From NCBI GenBank assembly GCA_038237805.1, contig JBBRYI010000003.1, forward strand, positions 1-64,000: 64,000 bases of DNA, written 5' to 3'. The notes under the pieces were generated by a model, which was not told the DNA's origin, searched no databases, and saw only the letters and a list, made by a program, of their open reading frames with translations. Position 1 is the first letter of the stretch. Each line of letters begins with the position of its first letter. The DNA comes from JBBQFI01 sp038237805 (GTDB taxonomy: Bacteria; Verrucomicrobiota; Verrucomicrobiia; Chthoniobacterales; UBA10450). Below are positions 50,741 to 59,034 of the stretch, one piece after another. Position numbers and translations under genes: made by a program.

Positions 50741-52207
50741 AACTCGATAGCTTCCACATCCTACAACACGTTTTCGAGGATCGATCGGAAGTCGTACGCC
50801 GTTAGGCGACCGATTTTAGCAACAACCTCCTGGCGTAACCTCAGCGCAGCACACCTCGTGCTACCCTTCTACCCGTTCATGTTCGTTGCGCCTAACGGCA
50901 AGGTGTTCTGCGCCGGACCTAGCCAGCTCTCTCGATATTTGAGTGTTTCTGGCACAGGAGCCTGGAGCACGGTTGGCAATAACAAGTTCGGCACGCGCAA
51001 TTGGGGCTCGGCGGTCATATACGATACCGGCAAAGTATTGCTCATGGGAGGGACCCCCTGCGATGCTTACTCTAATACTTGCACTACACTTCCGACAGCG
51101 AGCGCAGAGATAATTGACCTGACCAACTCAACTCCCGCCTGGAGCTACACCGCATCAATGGCGGATGGTCGCAAGCTCCATAATGCTACGTTGCTGGCAG
51201 ACGGAAAAGTGCTGGTGACCGGCGGAAGCAGAGGAACGGAGGATCCCAATACTGTTTCGAGCAATCCCGCTTATGCTGCCGAGATGTGGGATCCGGCAAC
51301 CGGCACTTGGTCCACTATGGCGAGTCTCACGGTTTTCCGTGGCTATCATTCGACTGCGCTCTTGCTGCCCGACGGGCGGGTGTTGTCAGCGGGTGGTGAA
51401 CTTGGGGGGCCATCAGCAGAAGTTTACTCGCCTCCCTACTTGTTTAAAGGTTCCCGGCCAACAATTAGCTCTGCCCCATCAAGCGTTGCTTATGGACAGT
51501 CGTTCTTCGTGGGCACACCTAACGCGACGAGTATCTCGAAGATAACGATGATCTCGTTAGGTTCAGTTACTCATGGCTTCAATATGGGTCAGCGGATAGT
51601 TCGGCCGACGTTCTCACAAGGTAGCGGGGGACTGAACGTGACGGCTCCTGCCAGCGGCAACGTTGCGCCGCCGGGCTATTACATGCTGTTCATTTTGAAT
51701 TCCTCCGGTATTCCCTCTGTGGCGAAGATGGTTCAAGTGGGTAGCGGTGCTTCCTCAACTCCGACCCCGACTCCGACACCTACTCCTACTCCTACACCTA
51801 CTCCTACACCTACTCCTACACCTACTCCTACACCTACTCCCACACCTGCACCTACGGCAACGCCCACACCTACGGCAACGCCGACACCCACACCCACACC
51901 GACGGCAACGCCGACACCTTCACCACCCACAACGCCTGCCGCTCCAACTAACCTGACGGCGTCTGTATCTGGAAGCAAGCGGCATGTAAATCTTGCCTGG
52001 ACGGATAAGTCGAACAATGAAACCGGTTTTCAGGTGGAGCGTTCCACTAACGGCACCTCTTACACTGTTATCGCAACGACAGCCGCAAATGTGACGAGCT
52101 ATCGTGATTCAACTGTGACAAGGGGACAGCGGTACTACTATCGCGTCTGCGCTAAAAACAACACCGGCATTTCGGCCTACAGCAACGTCGTAAGCGTTAC
52201 CCCATGA
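50741..52207 (+). pseudogene. 5'-truncated galactose-oxidase-like (kelch + DUF1929) gene with fibronectin III domain
   Basis: The frame opens after a stop at 50738. Residues before the first usable start (GTG at 50858) already show family homology (TTSWRNLSAAHLVLPFYPF), so homology extends beyond any start and the N-terminus with signal peptide and first blades is missing. Then come kelch blades (NWGSAVIYDTGKVLLMGG, NATLLADGKVLVTGGS, HSTALLLPDGRVLSAGGE) and a DUF1929 C-terminal beta-sandwich (SPPYLFKGSRPTIS..HGFNMGQR). A Pro-Thr linker and a fibronectin type III domain follow (NLAWTDKSNNETGFQVERST). The lost part would include copper-site residues. It could still be translated from GTG 50858 (449 aa). 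Confidence 0.75.
51757..51932 (+). repeat. CCTACT/CCTACA hexamer repeats coding a Pro-Thr linker
   Basis: A tandem of CCTACTCCTACA-type units encodes an uninterrupted (PT)n linker of about 30 dipeptides, followed by a degenerate PTATPT part. In-frame unit changes would vary linker length without frameshift. Confidence 0.85.
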
Positions 52208-53316
52208 GACCGATGTTTATCCCGACACGTCAGGTCCAATTGCATTCCCTCCCGATTTTCGCGTTGTCGCTGTTACTGGCAGGAATTCTCTCGGTGCAGA
52301 ATTCGTTAGCGCAAACCTCTGCATACACCATAGTGGAGCTCACTCCCGCTGGCGAAATTCCCACTCGGCTTAACAATCTTGGCGACGTCGTTGGAAGAGG
52401 GGGAGGTTCTGGGCAAGCCCAAGCCATGTCCTGGACCCGCGGCAACATGCAAGCGAAGCATTTGGGTGCCTTGCTCGCGGGTGATTATAGCTCCGCCTCA
52501 GCCATCAATGACGCGGGCGAAATTACTGGGTTCTCAAATACCGGCACGTCGGTCGTTCCATTCGTTTGGAAAGCAAAAGGTGGCTGGCAACAACTTCCTT
52601 TGCTTCCAGGCGATAATGGCGGCCAGGGATTGGCCATCAACAAGTCCGGCGACGTCGTTGGATATTCCTCGGGCCCAAACGGGACCAGAGCGTTTCGGTT
52701 GACGCGACGGGAAGGGATTCGCAACCTTGGTTGTCTGGAGGGAGGAAATTACAGTCGAGCTCGCGCGGTTAACGATTCAGCTCAGGTCGTCGGAATGTCT
52801 GAAAGTCCAGCTGGCAACCGAGCCGTCTTGTGGACAAAAGACGGACAAGTCCACAACCTCGGGACCTTGCCTGGAGACACTGTCAGTGAAGCTATTGCAA
52901 TCAATAATGCCGGCGAGGTTGTGGGATGTTCGAAAGGTTCAAGTGGTTTGCACGCGTTTTTGTGGACCGAAGCGACCGGCATGCAAAATCTCGGAGCGCT
53001 TCCCGGCGGCAGCGCGAGTCGCGCTCTTGATATTAATGACGCAGGTTGTGTAGTCGGCAGTTCTTTAAGTTCATCGGGCGATCATGCGTTTATCTGGACG
53101 AAGCAAGAGGGTATGACCGATCTGAACAGCGCCGCGTCCGCGACTTTAGGGGTGGTTTTCGCGGAAGCCCACGCTATCAACAACACTGGTCAGATTCTTA
53201 TTCTGGGTAAGACAGTGCCCGAGGCAGACTCGAACGGAAGAACCGCTCATGCCAAGCACGACTGCGCTGTAGCCCCGGCGACTGCCTTCCTCCTTACACC
53301 TGCTCCGGCTCAGTAG
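52204..53316 (+). CDS. secreted HAF-repeat protein
   Basis: The 370-aa protein has a signal peptide (residues about 15-37) and seven to eight HAF-type repeats of about 40-45 residues: AINxxGxVVGxSxxxxGxxHAFLWT..GMxNLGxLPGG. HAF-repeat proteins are extracellular and functionally uncharacterised. The ATG overlaps the stop of the truncated oxidase-like gene (ATGA), so it once formed an operon with it. Unlike the 1-20 kb proteins it lacks the dockerin-like module. Confidence 0.87.
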   Translation: MRPMFIPTRQVQLHSLPIFALSLLLAGILSVQNSLAQTSAYTIVELTPAGEIPTRLNNLGDVVGRGGGSGQAQAMSWTRGNMQAKHLGALLAGDYSSASAINDAGEITGFSNTGTSVVPFVWKAKGGWQQLPLLPGDNGGQGLAINKSGDVVGYSSGPNGTRAFRLTRREGIRNLGCLEGGNYSRARAVNDSAQVVGMSESPAGNRAVLWTKDGQVHNLGTLPGDTVSEAIAINNAGEVVGCSKGSSGLHAFLWTEATGMQNLGALPGGSASRALDINDAGCVVGSSLSSSGDHAFIWTKQEGMTDLNSAASATLGVVFAEAHAINNTGQILILGKTVPEADSNGRTAHAKHDCAVAPATAFLLTPAPAQ

Positions 53317-53358
53317 CGACTTCAGATAAGTGGAATCGGACCCGCACTGACATAGCGA

Positions 53359-53481
53359 ATCGTCGCGTCACGCCCATCTAAAAACGCCGACGATCTCCAG
53401 CGCGTGAAAGGCATTGGGCCGAAAAAATTTGAAAAGGCCCGGCCATTTTTTTGGTTGAAGGCTCAGGAACCGCGCCCGTGA
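53359..53481 (+). pseudogene. 3'-end duplicate of the helix-hairpin-helix gene
   Basis: Bases 53359-53444 align without gaps to 50446-50531 (70 of 86 identical by hand count). The frame is preserved (DDLQRVKGIGPKKFEKARPF) and then runs into the tRNA-Arg gene before a stop at 53479. An in-frame stop (53353-53355) lies immediately upstream of the homology, so this is a fragment, not a gene. Confidence 0.8.
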
Positions 53482-53544
53482 AGATTCGAACTTCAAACCT
53501 TCTGATCCGTAGTCAGATGCTCTATCCAGTTGAGCTACGGGCGC
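53471..53544 (-). tRNA. tRNA-Arg (anticodon ACG)
   Basis: The minus strand gives acceptor GCGCCCG pairing with CGGGCGC, D arm GCTCAACTGGATAGAGC, anticodon stem TCTGA/TCAGA around CTACGGA, and a T arm with GTTCGAATC. The discriminator is G and CCA is not encoded. The inserted segment 50.5-53.4 kb lies on its 3' side. Confidence 0.95.
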
Positions 53545-53593
53545 TGAGAGAAAAGTTAATTAGCGGATGGGGCGGTAACCGTCAAATTACCGC

Positions 53594-54736
53594 GTGACAA
53601 TTTTCCTCGCCTGCGGCTTCGCGGCAAAATATCGCGAGGGCGGAGGGAATTTTTCGGTGCCATTGCAATGGATGCTTGGGTTACGCCGCCTGAAGTTGGA
53701 TGCGATCTGGCTCGAGATTCTGCCCGCGACCAAAGATCGCCACGCTGATGAAAAATGCATCGCGAGCTTTCAACGTCGTCTGCGCGAACATGGACTGAGT
53801 GGGCGTTATTGTTTGCTTTATCAAACTCTGGCATCCGCCGCGCATGAGGTCGACGCAATGCATTGTTACGGCCTAACGAAACGTGAATTACTTGAGCGAC
53901 TGGGCGGCCCGAACACGCTGCTCAACCTGAGTTACTCGCTGCACCCGCCATTCCTGCTGCAATTCGAGCACAGGATATTTTGCGACCTCGATCCAAGCGA
54001 AATTTTTTATTGGATGACGAAGATGGAAATGGGGCAATCGCATCATCACGACTTCTGGACGATCGGATTAAATGTCCATGGACCTGATTGCCGGTTGCCA
54101 AAATCGAAGTTGAAGTGGAAAACGTTTTATCCGCTCGTCGATACGCAGCTGTATCGATCAATTACGCCGCCAGCAGTTCCGAAGTTCACCACCATTGGTC
54201 AATGGTATTGGAACGGGGCGGTGGAGGTGGATGGCGAATTTCCCGACCTCTCGAAGAAGTTTGCCTTCGAGCGTTATCACGATCTGCCGCGCCGCGTGGC
54301 TTCCGCGCAGTTTGAATTAGCGATGAATATCAATGCCGACGATCCGGAGCGAGCAAGGCTGGCGCGGCACGGCTGGCGAGTGGCTGATCCTCATAAAGTG
54401 GCGCGGACGCCGCGGGCGTATCGTCGGTATATCGCGGGCGCGACGGCGGAATTTACTGCCGTCAAAGGCGTCGATGTGAGTTGGCGAACGGGATGGTTAA
54501 GCGATCGCGCGGCGGCATTCCTTGCGCGCGGTCGGCCCGTCGTCACCGAAGACACCGGCGCGACGAAATATCTGCCGCGCGAGAGTGGCTTCTTTTTTGT
54601 GCGCGACACAAATCAAGCGGAGGCGGCCGCAAGGGAAGTGATGGGAAACTGGCGTAAAATCTCGAAAGCCGCTCGAAGCTGCGCAGTCGAAATATTCGAC
54701 GCGGCCGCTAATCTCCGACGGATGCTCGGGGTTTAG
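53594..54736 (+). CDS. glycosyltransferase-like protein (GT4-type C-terminal)
   Basis: The 380-aa protein starts at a GTG (MTIFLACGFAAKYREGGGNF). The C-terminal half has the pattern of GT-B family 1/4 enzymes: VDVSWRTGWLSDRAAAFLAR, then GRPVVTEDTGATKYLP. The conserved donor-site Glu of the EX7E motif is not certain. The N-terminal half has HHHDFWTIGLNVHGP. No membrane segments are seen. The donor and acceptor are unknown. It is isolated, next to tRNA-Arg. Confidence 0.7.
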   Translation: MTIFLACGFAAKYREGGGNFSVPLQWMLGLRRLKLDAIWLEILPATKDRHADEKCIASFQRRLREHGLSGRYCLLYQTLASAAHEVDAMHCYGLTKRELLERLGGPNTLLNLSYSLHPPFLLQFEHRIFCDLDPSEIFYWMTKMEMGQSHHHDFWTIGLNVHGPDCRLPKSKLKWKTFYPLVDTQLYRSITPPAVPKFTTIGQWYWNGAVEVDGEFPDLSKKFAFERYHDLPRRVASAQFELAMNINADDPERARLARHGWRVADPHKVARTPRAYRRYIAGATAEFTAVKGVDVSWRTGWLSDRAAAFLARGRPVVTEDTGATKYLPRESGFFFVRDTNQAEAAAREVMGNWRKISKAARSCAVEIFDAAANLRRMLGV

Positions 54737-54804
54737 GCCACCTAAAAAAAAGTCAGACGATTCGCCGTTGCAAAACGATTTGAGGGTGTTACTCGTTCCC
54801 GGTT

Positions 54805-55089
54805 ATGGCTGACTTGATGAAATCGGATGAGGCAAAAAATCGCCTCAAGAAAGTTCCCGAATGGGAGCTGGAGAAGAAGCATATCGAACGGACGTTCGAG
54901 TTCGACGATTTCTCCGAGTCGATTGATTTTGTAAATTCGGTCGCGGAAGTGTCCGAAGAAGAAGAGCATCACCCCGATATCGATATTCGTTACAACAAAG
55001 TCCGCCTTCTCCTATCCACGCACAGTAAGGGTGGCTTGACCGAGCTTGATTTCGCTCTCGCGGAGCGAATCGATACGCTCGCGGAATAA
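54805..55089 (+). CDS. phhB: 4a-hydroxytetrahydrobiopterin dehydratase
   Basis: The 94-aa protein is the usual length for pterin-4a-carbinolamine dehydratase. The active-site signature EEEHHPDIDIRYNKVRLLL contains the paired histidines, and the C-terminal STHSKGGLTELDFALA matches the family. It recycles pterin in aromatic amino-acid hydroxylation, or acts in related pterin chemistry. No phenylalanine hydroxylase is in the window. Confidence 0.93.
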   Translation: MADLMKSDEAKNRLKKVPEWELEKKHIERTFEFDDFSESIDFVNSVAEVSEEEEHHPDIDIRYNKVRLLLSTHSKGGLTELDFALAERIDTLAE

Positions 55090-55099
55090 CGCGCTCTCG

Positions 55100-55264
55100 A
55101 TGCCCGAGCCCGGCGTCGTTTCACCAGCGCCGACGCGCGCGCGAATGATTGTCGCCGCACTGATCGCTGTCGCGCTCGTAGCGATAGTCTGGAGGGTAAT
55201 TGATTACCGAATGAAGGCACCACCGCCTCCGCACAAAATCGGCGAGCGCGTGGAATTGAAGTGA
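55100..55264 (+). CDS. small single-pass membrane protein
   Basis: A 54-aa frame follows phhB by 10 nt. It has a Pro-rich start, a transmembrane helix (MIVAALIAVALVAIVWRVI) and a basic, Pro-rich end (MKAPPPPHKIGERVELK). No family is recognised and the ribosome site is poor. The clean hydrophobic segment and close spacing support a real gene, but weakly. It does not resemble Pup or UBact, as the C-terminus is not GGE/GGQ or RTG(E/Q)-like. Confidence 0.45.
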   Translation: MPEPGVVSPAPTRARMIVAALIAVALVAIVWRVIDYRMKAPPPPHKIGERVELK

Positions 55265-55313
55265 CGCGTGCGATTCTTGTTAAAGACAATCAGATGGCGA
55301 TGTGCGACCGCAG

Positions 55314-55856
55314 CTACACTTGATCGACCGGGCGCGAGGGCATCATCCAGCTACGTCCTTCATCAGCATCGATGTAGGTGAACATCGTATTGATTTCCGA
55401 GCGGCCGGCCATGCCAGCTTCTTTTTTCCGTCGCTTCAACGTATCGGAAGCCTCGTCGTTCCATCCGCGCTTTCGCATGAACTCGTTCCAGACGTAAATT
55501 TCTTCCTCAGAGGGTTTGCGACCTTTGCTGAAGCACCATTGCAAAATTTCTTCATCGCTTCCGCCCTCTTTCACGCGCTCGACAAGTTCATTGTAATTGA
55601 CGCCTAAAAACTTCATTAAGCTTTCGTCGAACCCTTTACCGAGATTGGGCTGATAATCTGCGGGCAGTTCGCCTTTGGCGTGGACTTTTATCTTGTCCAA
55701 AGTCCGGCCAAAAAAGAACAAACCACCGACTTTGGCAGAAGGACTGCGCACGCCTAAGTCTTTCGTCACAAGGAGAGTTTGCGACTTTTGTCCGAATATT
55801 TCAAGGGGCGCAGCGCTGGCGTCGGGTTGTGGCGAAATCGAGCCATTGGACTCCAA
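55314..55856 (-). CDS. DUF5069 protein
   Basis: The 180-aa protein has the DUF5069 pattern: DLGVRSPSAKVGGLFFFGRT, LDKIKVHAKGELPADYQP, FLGVNYNELVERVKEG, DEEILQWCFSKGRKPSEEEI and YVWNEFMRKRGWND. The family is common in Verrucomicrobia and Planctomycetes and has no known function. It is soluble and charged. It is divergent from the pafA-like gene, with 25 nt between starts, so they share a promoter region. Confidence 0.82.
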   Translation of the reverse strand: MESNGSISPQPDASAAPLEIFGQKSQTLLVTKDLGVRSPSAKVGGLFFFGRTLDKIKVHAKGELPADYQPNLGKGFDESLMKFLGVNYNELVERVKEGGSDEEILQWCFSKGRKPSEEEIYVWNEFMRKRGWNDEASDTLKRRKKEAGMAGRSEINTMFTYIDADEGRSWMMPSRPVDQV

Positions 55857-55881
55857 GCCGGATTTGTTATCTACTGGCTTG

Positions 55882-57303
55882 ATGGATCGTATCGTGGGAC
55901 TCGAGACTGAGTACGGTTGCCTGCTGAGCGGTCGTGACCTTCAGGGAACTTCCGATGCCTGGCCGGTCAAAGTTAAGAACTATTTATTTCGCAAAGCGCA
56001 GGTCGGAACAATCGACTTGCACTACCGCGATTACGAAGAACCGCCGGGCAATGGCGGTTTTCTTTTAAACGGCGGACGGCTCTATCTCGATATGGGCCAC
56101 ATCGAGTACGCGTCGCCGGAATGTTTAAATCTGCGCGACATCGTCACCTACGATCTCGCGGGCGACGAGCTTCTGCAATCAGCGCTGGTCGAACTCGGCG
56201 CCAACGACCGGGTCGCCTTCATCAAGAATAACGTGGATCATCACACGGGCGCGACCTTTGGGTGTCACGAGAACTATCTCATGCGACGTGAAGCGCAATT
56301 CACCCCGCCAGTTCTCGGAACGCTTCTTTCTTTTTTGGCAACGCGCCAGCTATTCACGGGTACGGGCCGTGTCGGCCAGGCAAATCCGCTCGCTTTCGAT
56401 TTTGAAATGCCGCAGCCGGAAACGCAGATCGATTTCCAAATCAGCCAGCGCGCGGATCACATCGTGAACGACATTTATCAGTGGGTGCAATTTAATCGCG
56501 CCATCATCAACGCGCGCGACGAACCGCTTGCCGATTATCGCAAATATCGGCGGCTGCACTTGCTCATCGGCGATTCGAATATGAGTCCGTTTGCCACGGC
56601 GTTGAAAATGGGCACGACCGCGTGCGTGCTCTCGCTCCTGGAAGATGGCCGGTTGCCCAAAAATCTCAGCCTGGCCGATGCCGTTCAGAGCACGCGCGAT
56701 ATCTCCCGCGATTCCACCGGCAAATGGATCGTGCGTTTGGAAAATGGGAAAACGATCGGTGCGCTCGACATTCAGTGGCAATTTTACGAACTGGCCTGCA
56801 AACAACTGAGCGGCGCGAACGAAGAGACCGATTGGCTTCTCGAGAGCTGGAAGTTCACGCTCGAGGCGCTGCAGAAAAAACCGGAATCCTTGCTCGGCGG
56901 CGTCGATTGGATCACAAAAAAATGGTTGCTCGAAACTTTCATGGAAGAAGAAAAGCTCGATTGGGGAGACCCGTGGCTGCAGAGCCTCGATCTTGAGTAT
57001 CACAACATCGATCCAGAAAAGGGCTTGTTCTTCGGTGTCACGCCGGCAAAGCGCATCGGCGAATGGAACGATAGCGTGCGCCACAAAGAAGCGTTGCTGA
57101 CCCCGCCCGCTAACACGCGCGCGTCAGGTCGCGCTCGCGCTGTCGCGTACTTCCAACAACGTCATCACCCGTACGTGATCAACTGGGATTCCATCGCGTG
57201 CGATAGCCGCGATTTCCTTGTCATGGGCGACCCGTTCAATGACTACAACGATGAGGTCGCAAAATTTCTAGCGCGCGCCAGCACTGCGCCAATGGACAAT
57301 TAA
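55882..57303 (+). CDS. pafA: PafA/Dop-family carboxylate-amine ligase (Pup/UBact ligase type)
   Basis: The 473-aa protein starts at the ATG at 55882 (MDRIVGLETEYGCL), the conserved opening with metal-binding Glu8/Glu10. NGGRLYLDMGHIEYASPECL holds the catalytic Asp70. KNNVDHHTGATFGCHENYLM, INARDEPLADYRKYRRLHL and IGDSNMSPFATALKMGTTA follow. ALDIQWQFYE and the C-terminal MGDPFNDYNDEVAKFL resemble PafA more than Dop. The segment between ETEYG and NGGRLYLD is about 50 residues, lacking the long Dop loop. It should ligate a ubiquitin-like tag to lysines. No pup/UBact, dop or proteasome gene is present here. Confidence 0.85.
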   Translation: MDRIVGLETEYGCLLSGRDLQGTSDAWPVKVKNYLFRKAQVGTIDLHYRDYEEPPGNGGFLLNGGRLYLDMGHIEYASPECLNLRDIVTYDLAGDELLQSALVELGANDRVAFIKNNVDHHTGATFGCHENYLMRREAQFTPPVLGTLLSFLATRQLFTGTGRVGQANPLAFDFEMPQPETQIDFQISQRADHIVNDIYQWVQFNRAIINARDEPLADYRKYRRLHLLIGDSNMSPFATALKMGTTACVLSLLEDGRLPKNLSLADAVQSTRDISRDSTGKWIVRLENGKTIGALDIQWQFYELACKQLSGANEETDWLLESWKFTLEALQKKPESLLGGVDWITKKWLLETFMEEEKLDWGDPWLQSLDLEYHNIDPEKGLFFGVTPAKRIGEWNDSVRHKEALLTPPANTRASGRARAVAYFQQRHHPYVINWDSIACDSRDFLVMGDPFNDYNDEVAKFLARASTAPMDN

Positions 57304-57383
57304 GGCCGCGTTGCTTTTCGCGGAGGTTGCATTCGTAAATCCATCCTGGTGGAAGAATTATCGGAGCAATCTTTGACGGCAAT

Positions 57384-57475
57384 CCCTCTCCCTGAGGGAG
57401 AGGGTAGGGTGAGGGCGCCTCACGAAAGCGAAAGCCGATCTGCCCTCACCTTAATCCTCTCCAAAAGGGAGAGGA
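57384..57475. repeat. CCCTCTCCCTGAGGGAGAGGG repeat element
   Basis: A perfect palindrome (57384-57404) is joined by TAGGGTGAGGGC and its inverted partner GCCCTCACCTTAATCC-CTCTCC. It is a widely dispersed intergenic repeat type. It lies between the convergent pafA-like and pseudoprotease genes and may terminate both. Confidence 0.7.
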
Positions 57476-57521
57476 CTGACTCGTGAACTTTCGGGAAGCG
57501 TGAACGCAAAGTTACTTAAGG

Positions 57522-59033
57522 TCAGTCCAAACGTTGCAACGACGGCAATCCGTAATTTTGCTGCAAGGCCTGCGCTTCTGCCGTTACTTGAGCGGCATCA
57601 AGTTCCAATTGTTTCGGATCTTCCTGCGTCTCGATTTTTACGAAACCACCGATCGGATGTTTCACCGCTTCGGCCAAATCGCCTAACGAGTTGATATCCT
57701 TGCCGTTTACTTTCTGCACAACGATGTAGGCCAAGTCGTCATATCCAATCGTGCTGTTGGCGGGAAGCACCTGACTGAGCACCACAATGTGGCGATTAGC
57801 TTCCGGGAATAATTCCGACTGAAAACGATCGAGATAAACAAGACGCTGCGGCGCATCTTTTTGCCAGTTGCCGCCCCATTCTCGGAGGTATTGACGCGAC
57901 AGCTCCTGAAAAATGAAGCCGCCTAAAACGTAATACGACGGCGGTCGATCGACATTATATGGCGGGACGACATAATCCTGCGAAGCGCGGTGCTCCAGCG
58001 TAACATTGAGATCGAGTGGTTTTCCTTCGCGTTGAATGTGAAACTGCAGCGTGTCGCCAACAAAAGCGTGGGCGGTGATGAGATTGGTGAACTCAATCTT
58101 GCCGTAGAGCGGATCGACATAATTTCCCATCGGGTCGAGTCCGTCTTTTCCGATCGCAACGATGATGTCGCCAATTTTCAGTCCCGCTTTGGCCGCAGGC
58201 ATGTTCGGCTGGACGCTGGTCACGTAAACGCCGGCCGGTTTTCCGGTTTGCCCTGCGTATTTGCGCAGATCAGGATCGCGGGTCGGGAAAAAATTCACTC
58301 CGGCGGAGGGAAAACCGCGATAGTTCTGCGTATCCGCGTCCTTGAGAAAATGCGCGATGATAGGAGCCGGAATGGCGTCGAGTGCTTGCGTGCGCGGGTC
58401 GAAGCGTAAGAGCAGCGCGGCCAGTTTGTCCTTCTTGACCAGCGGCACGGTGTAGCTGTTTTCGCGGTACTGCATCGGAATGCTGAGCCGATAAGTGAGA
58501 AAATCGCCGATCTCTGCCGGGTAGCGCGTCATCCCAATGGTGGTGACGAGGCCTTCCGTGACGACTAACGCACCGGTCGTTTCGAGTTGCCAGGCGGAGA
58601 GTCGATCGCCCACAACCGTGTCGAGCGCGAGATCGAGCGCTTCCAACCCGTCCAGGAATTTTTTGTCCACCGGTTCGAGGAGCGCGAGGTTTGCCTCGTA
58701 GTCGACGACGGTAACGTTGGCGGCTGTCTTTTCTCCCGTTTCCGCGCGCTCCAACTCCACATAATTTTGGTTGGTCACCAAATCCGCCGTCACGAGCACG
58801 CGGGCACGTGGCAAAACTGCGCCGAGCGCCCGCTTCGTGAACGGCGCTCGCTTCTGCCAAGGTCGGAAATAATCATAAGCCTGCCCGGTTACGTTTACCC
58901 TAACGAGTGCCAGCTTCGGCTTGATGACCGTTTGCGTGTTCGCAATCGGTTTCGGAGTTGCGGGCGGTCTTTTCGCCTCTACTGAAACGAGCGCGAGAAC
59001 TAACGAAGCAGTAATGACAACAAGCTTGCGCAT
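57522..59033 (-). CDS. degenerate S1C-type (trypsin-like) protein with PDZ domain, likely pseudoprotease
   Basis: The 503-aa protein starts at the ATG at 59033, one base after the upstream protease stop. It has a signal peptide (MRKLVVITASLVLALVSVEA). Aligned to the upstream protease, the His motif TNAHVV is TADLVT, the Asp motif HDCDLAVL is YEANLALL, and GNSGGP is replaced by ENSYTVP, so the triad is lost. A PDZ domain (GVYVTSVQPNMPAAKAGLKI, GDIIVAIGKDGL) and a second PDZ-like half (VVLSQVLPANSTIGYDD) remain. It probably acts as a periplasmic binding or regulatory partner of the active protease. Confidence 0.85.
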   Translation of the reverse strand: MRKLVVITASLVLALVSVEAKRPPATPKPIANTQTVIKPKLALVRVNVTGQAYDYFRPWQKRAPFTKRALGAVLPRARVLVTADLVTNQNYVELERAETGEKTAANVTVVDYEANLALLEPVDKKFLDGLEALDLALDTVVGDRLSAWQLETTGALVVTEGLVTTIGMTRYPAEIGDFLTYRLSIPMQYRENSYTVPLVKKDKLAALLLRFDPRTQALDAIPAPIIAHFLKDADTQNYRGFPSAGVNFFPTRDPDLRKYAGQTGKPAGVYVTSVQPNMPAAKAGLKIGDIIVAIGKDGLDPMGNYVDPLYGKIEFTNLITAHAFVGDTLQFHIQREGKPLDLNVTLEHRASQDYVVPPYNVDRPPSYYVLGGFIFQELSRQYLREWGGNWQKDAPQRLVYLDRFQSELFPEANRHIVVLSQVLPANSTIGYDDLAYIVVQKVNGKDINSLGDLAEAVKHPIGGFVKIETQEDPKQLELDAAQVTAEAQALQQNYGLPSLQRLD

Positions 59034-59034
59034 T

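Noticed and set aside
51757..51932. Short-period repeats resembling a CRISPR or origin iteron set
   Set aside because: They are hexamer repeats coding an in-frame Pro-Thr linker between two recognised domains.
55100..55264. Small ORF near the PafA-type ligase as a candidate Pup/UBact tag
   Set aside because: It has a transmembrane helix and ends in ELK, not the glycine-containing Gln/Glu terminus of Pup or UBact.
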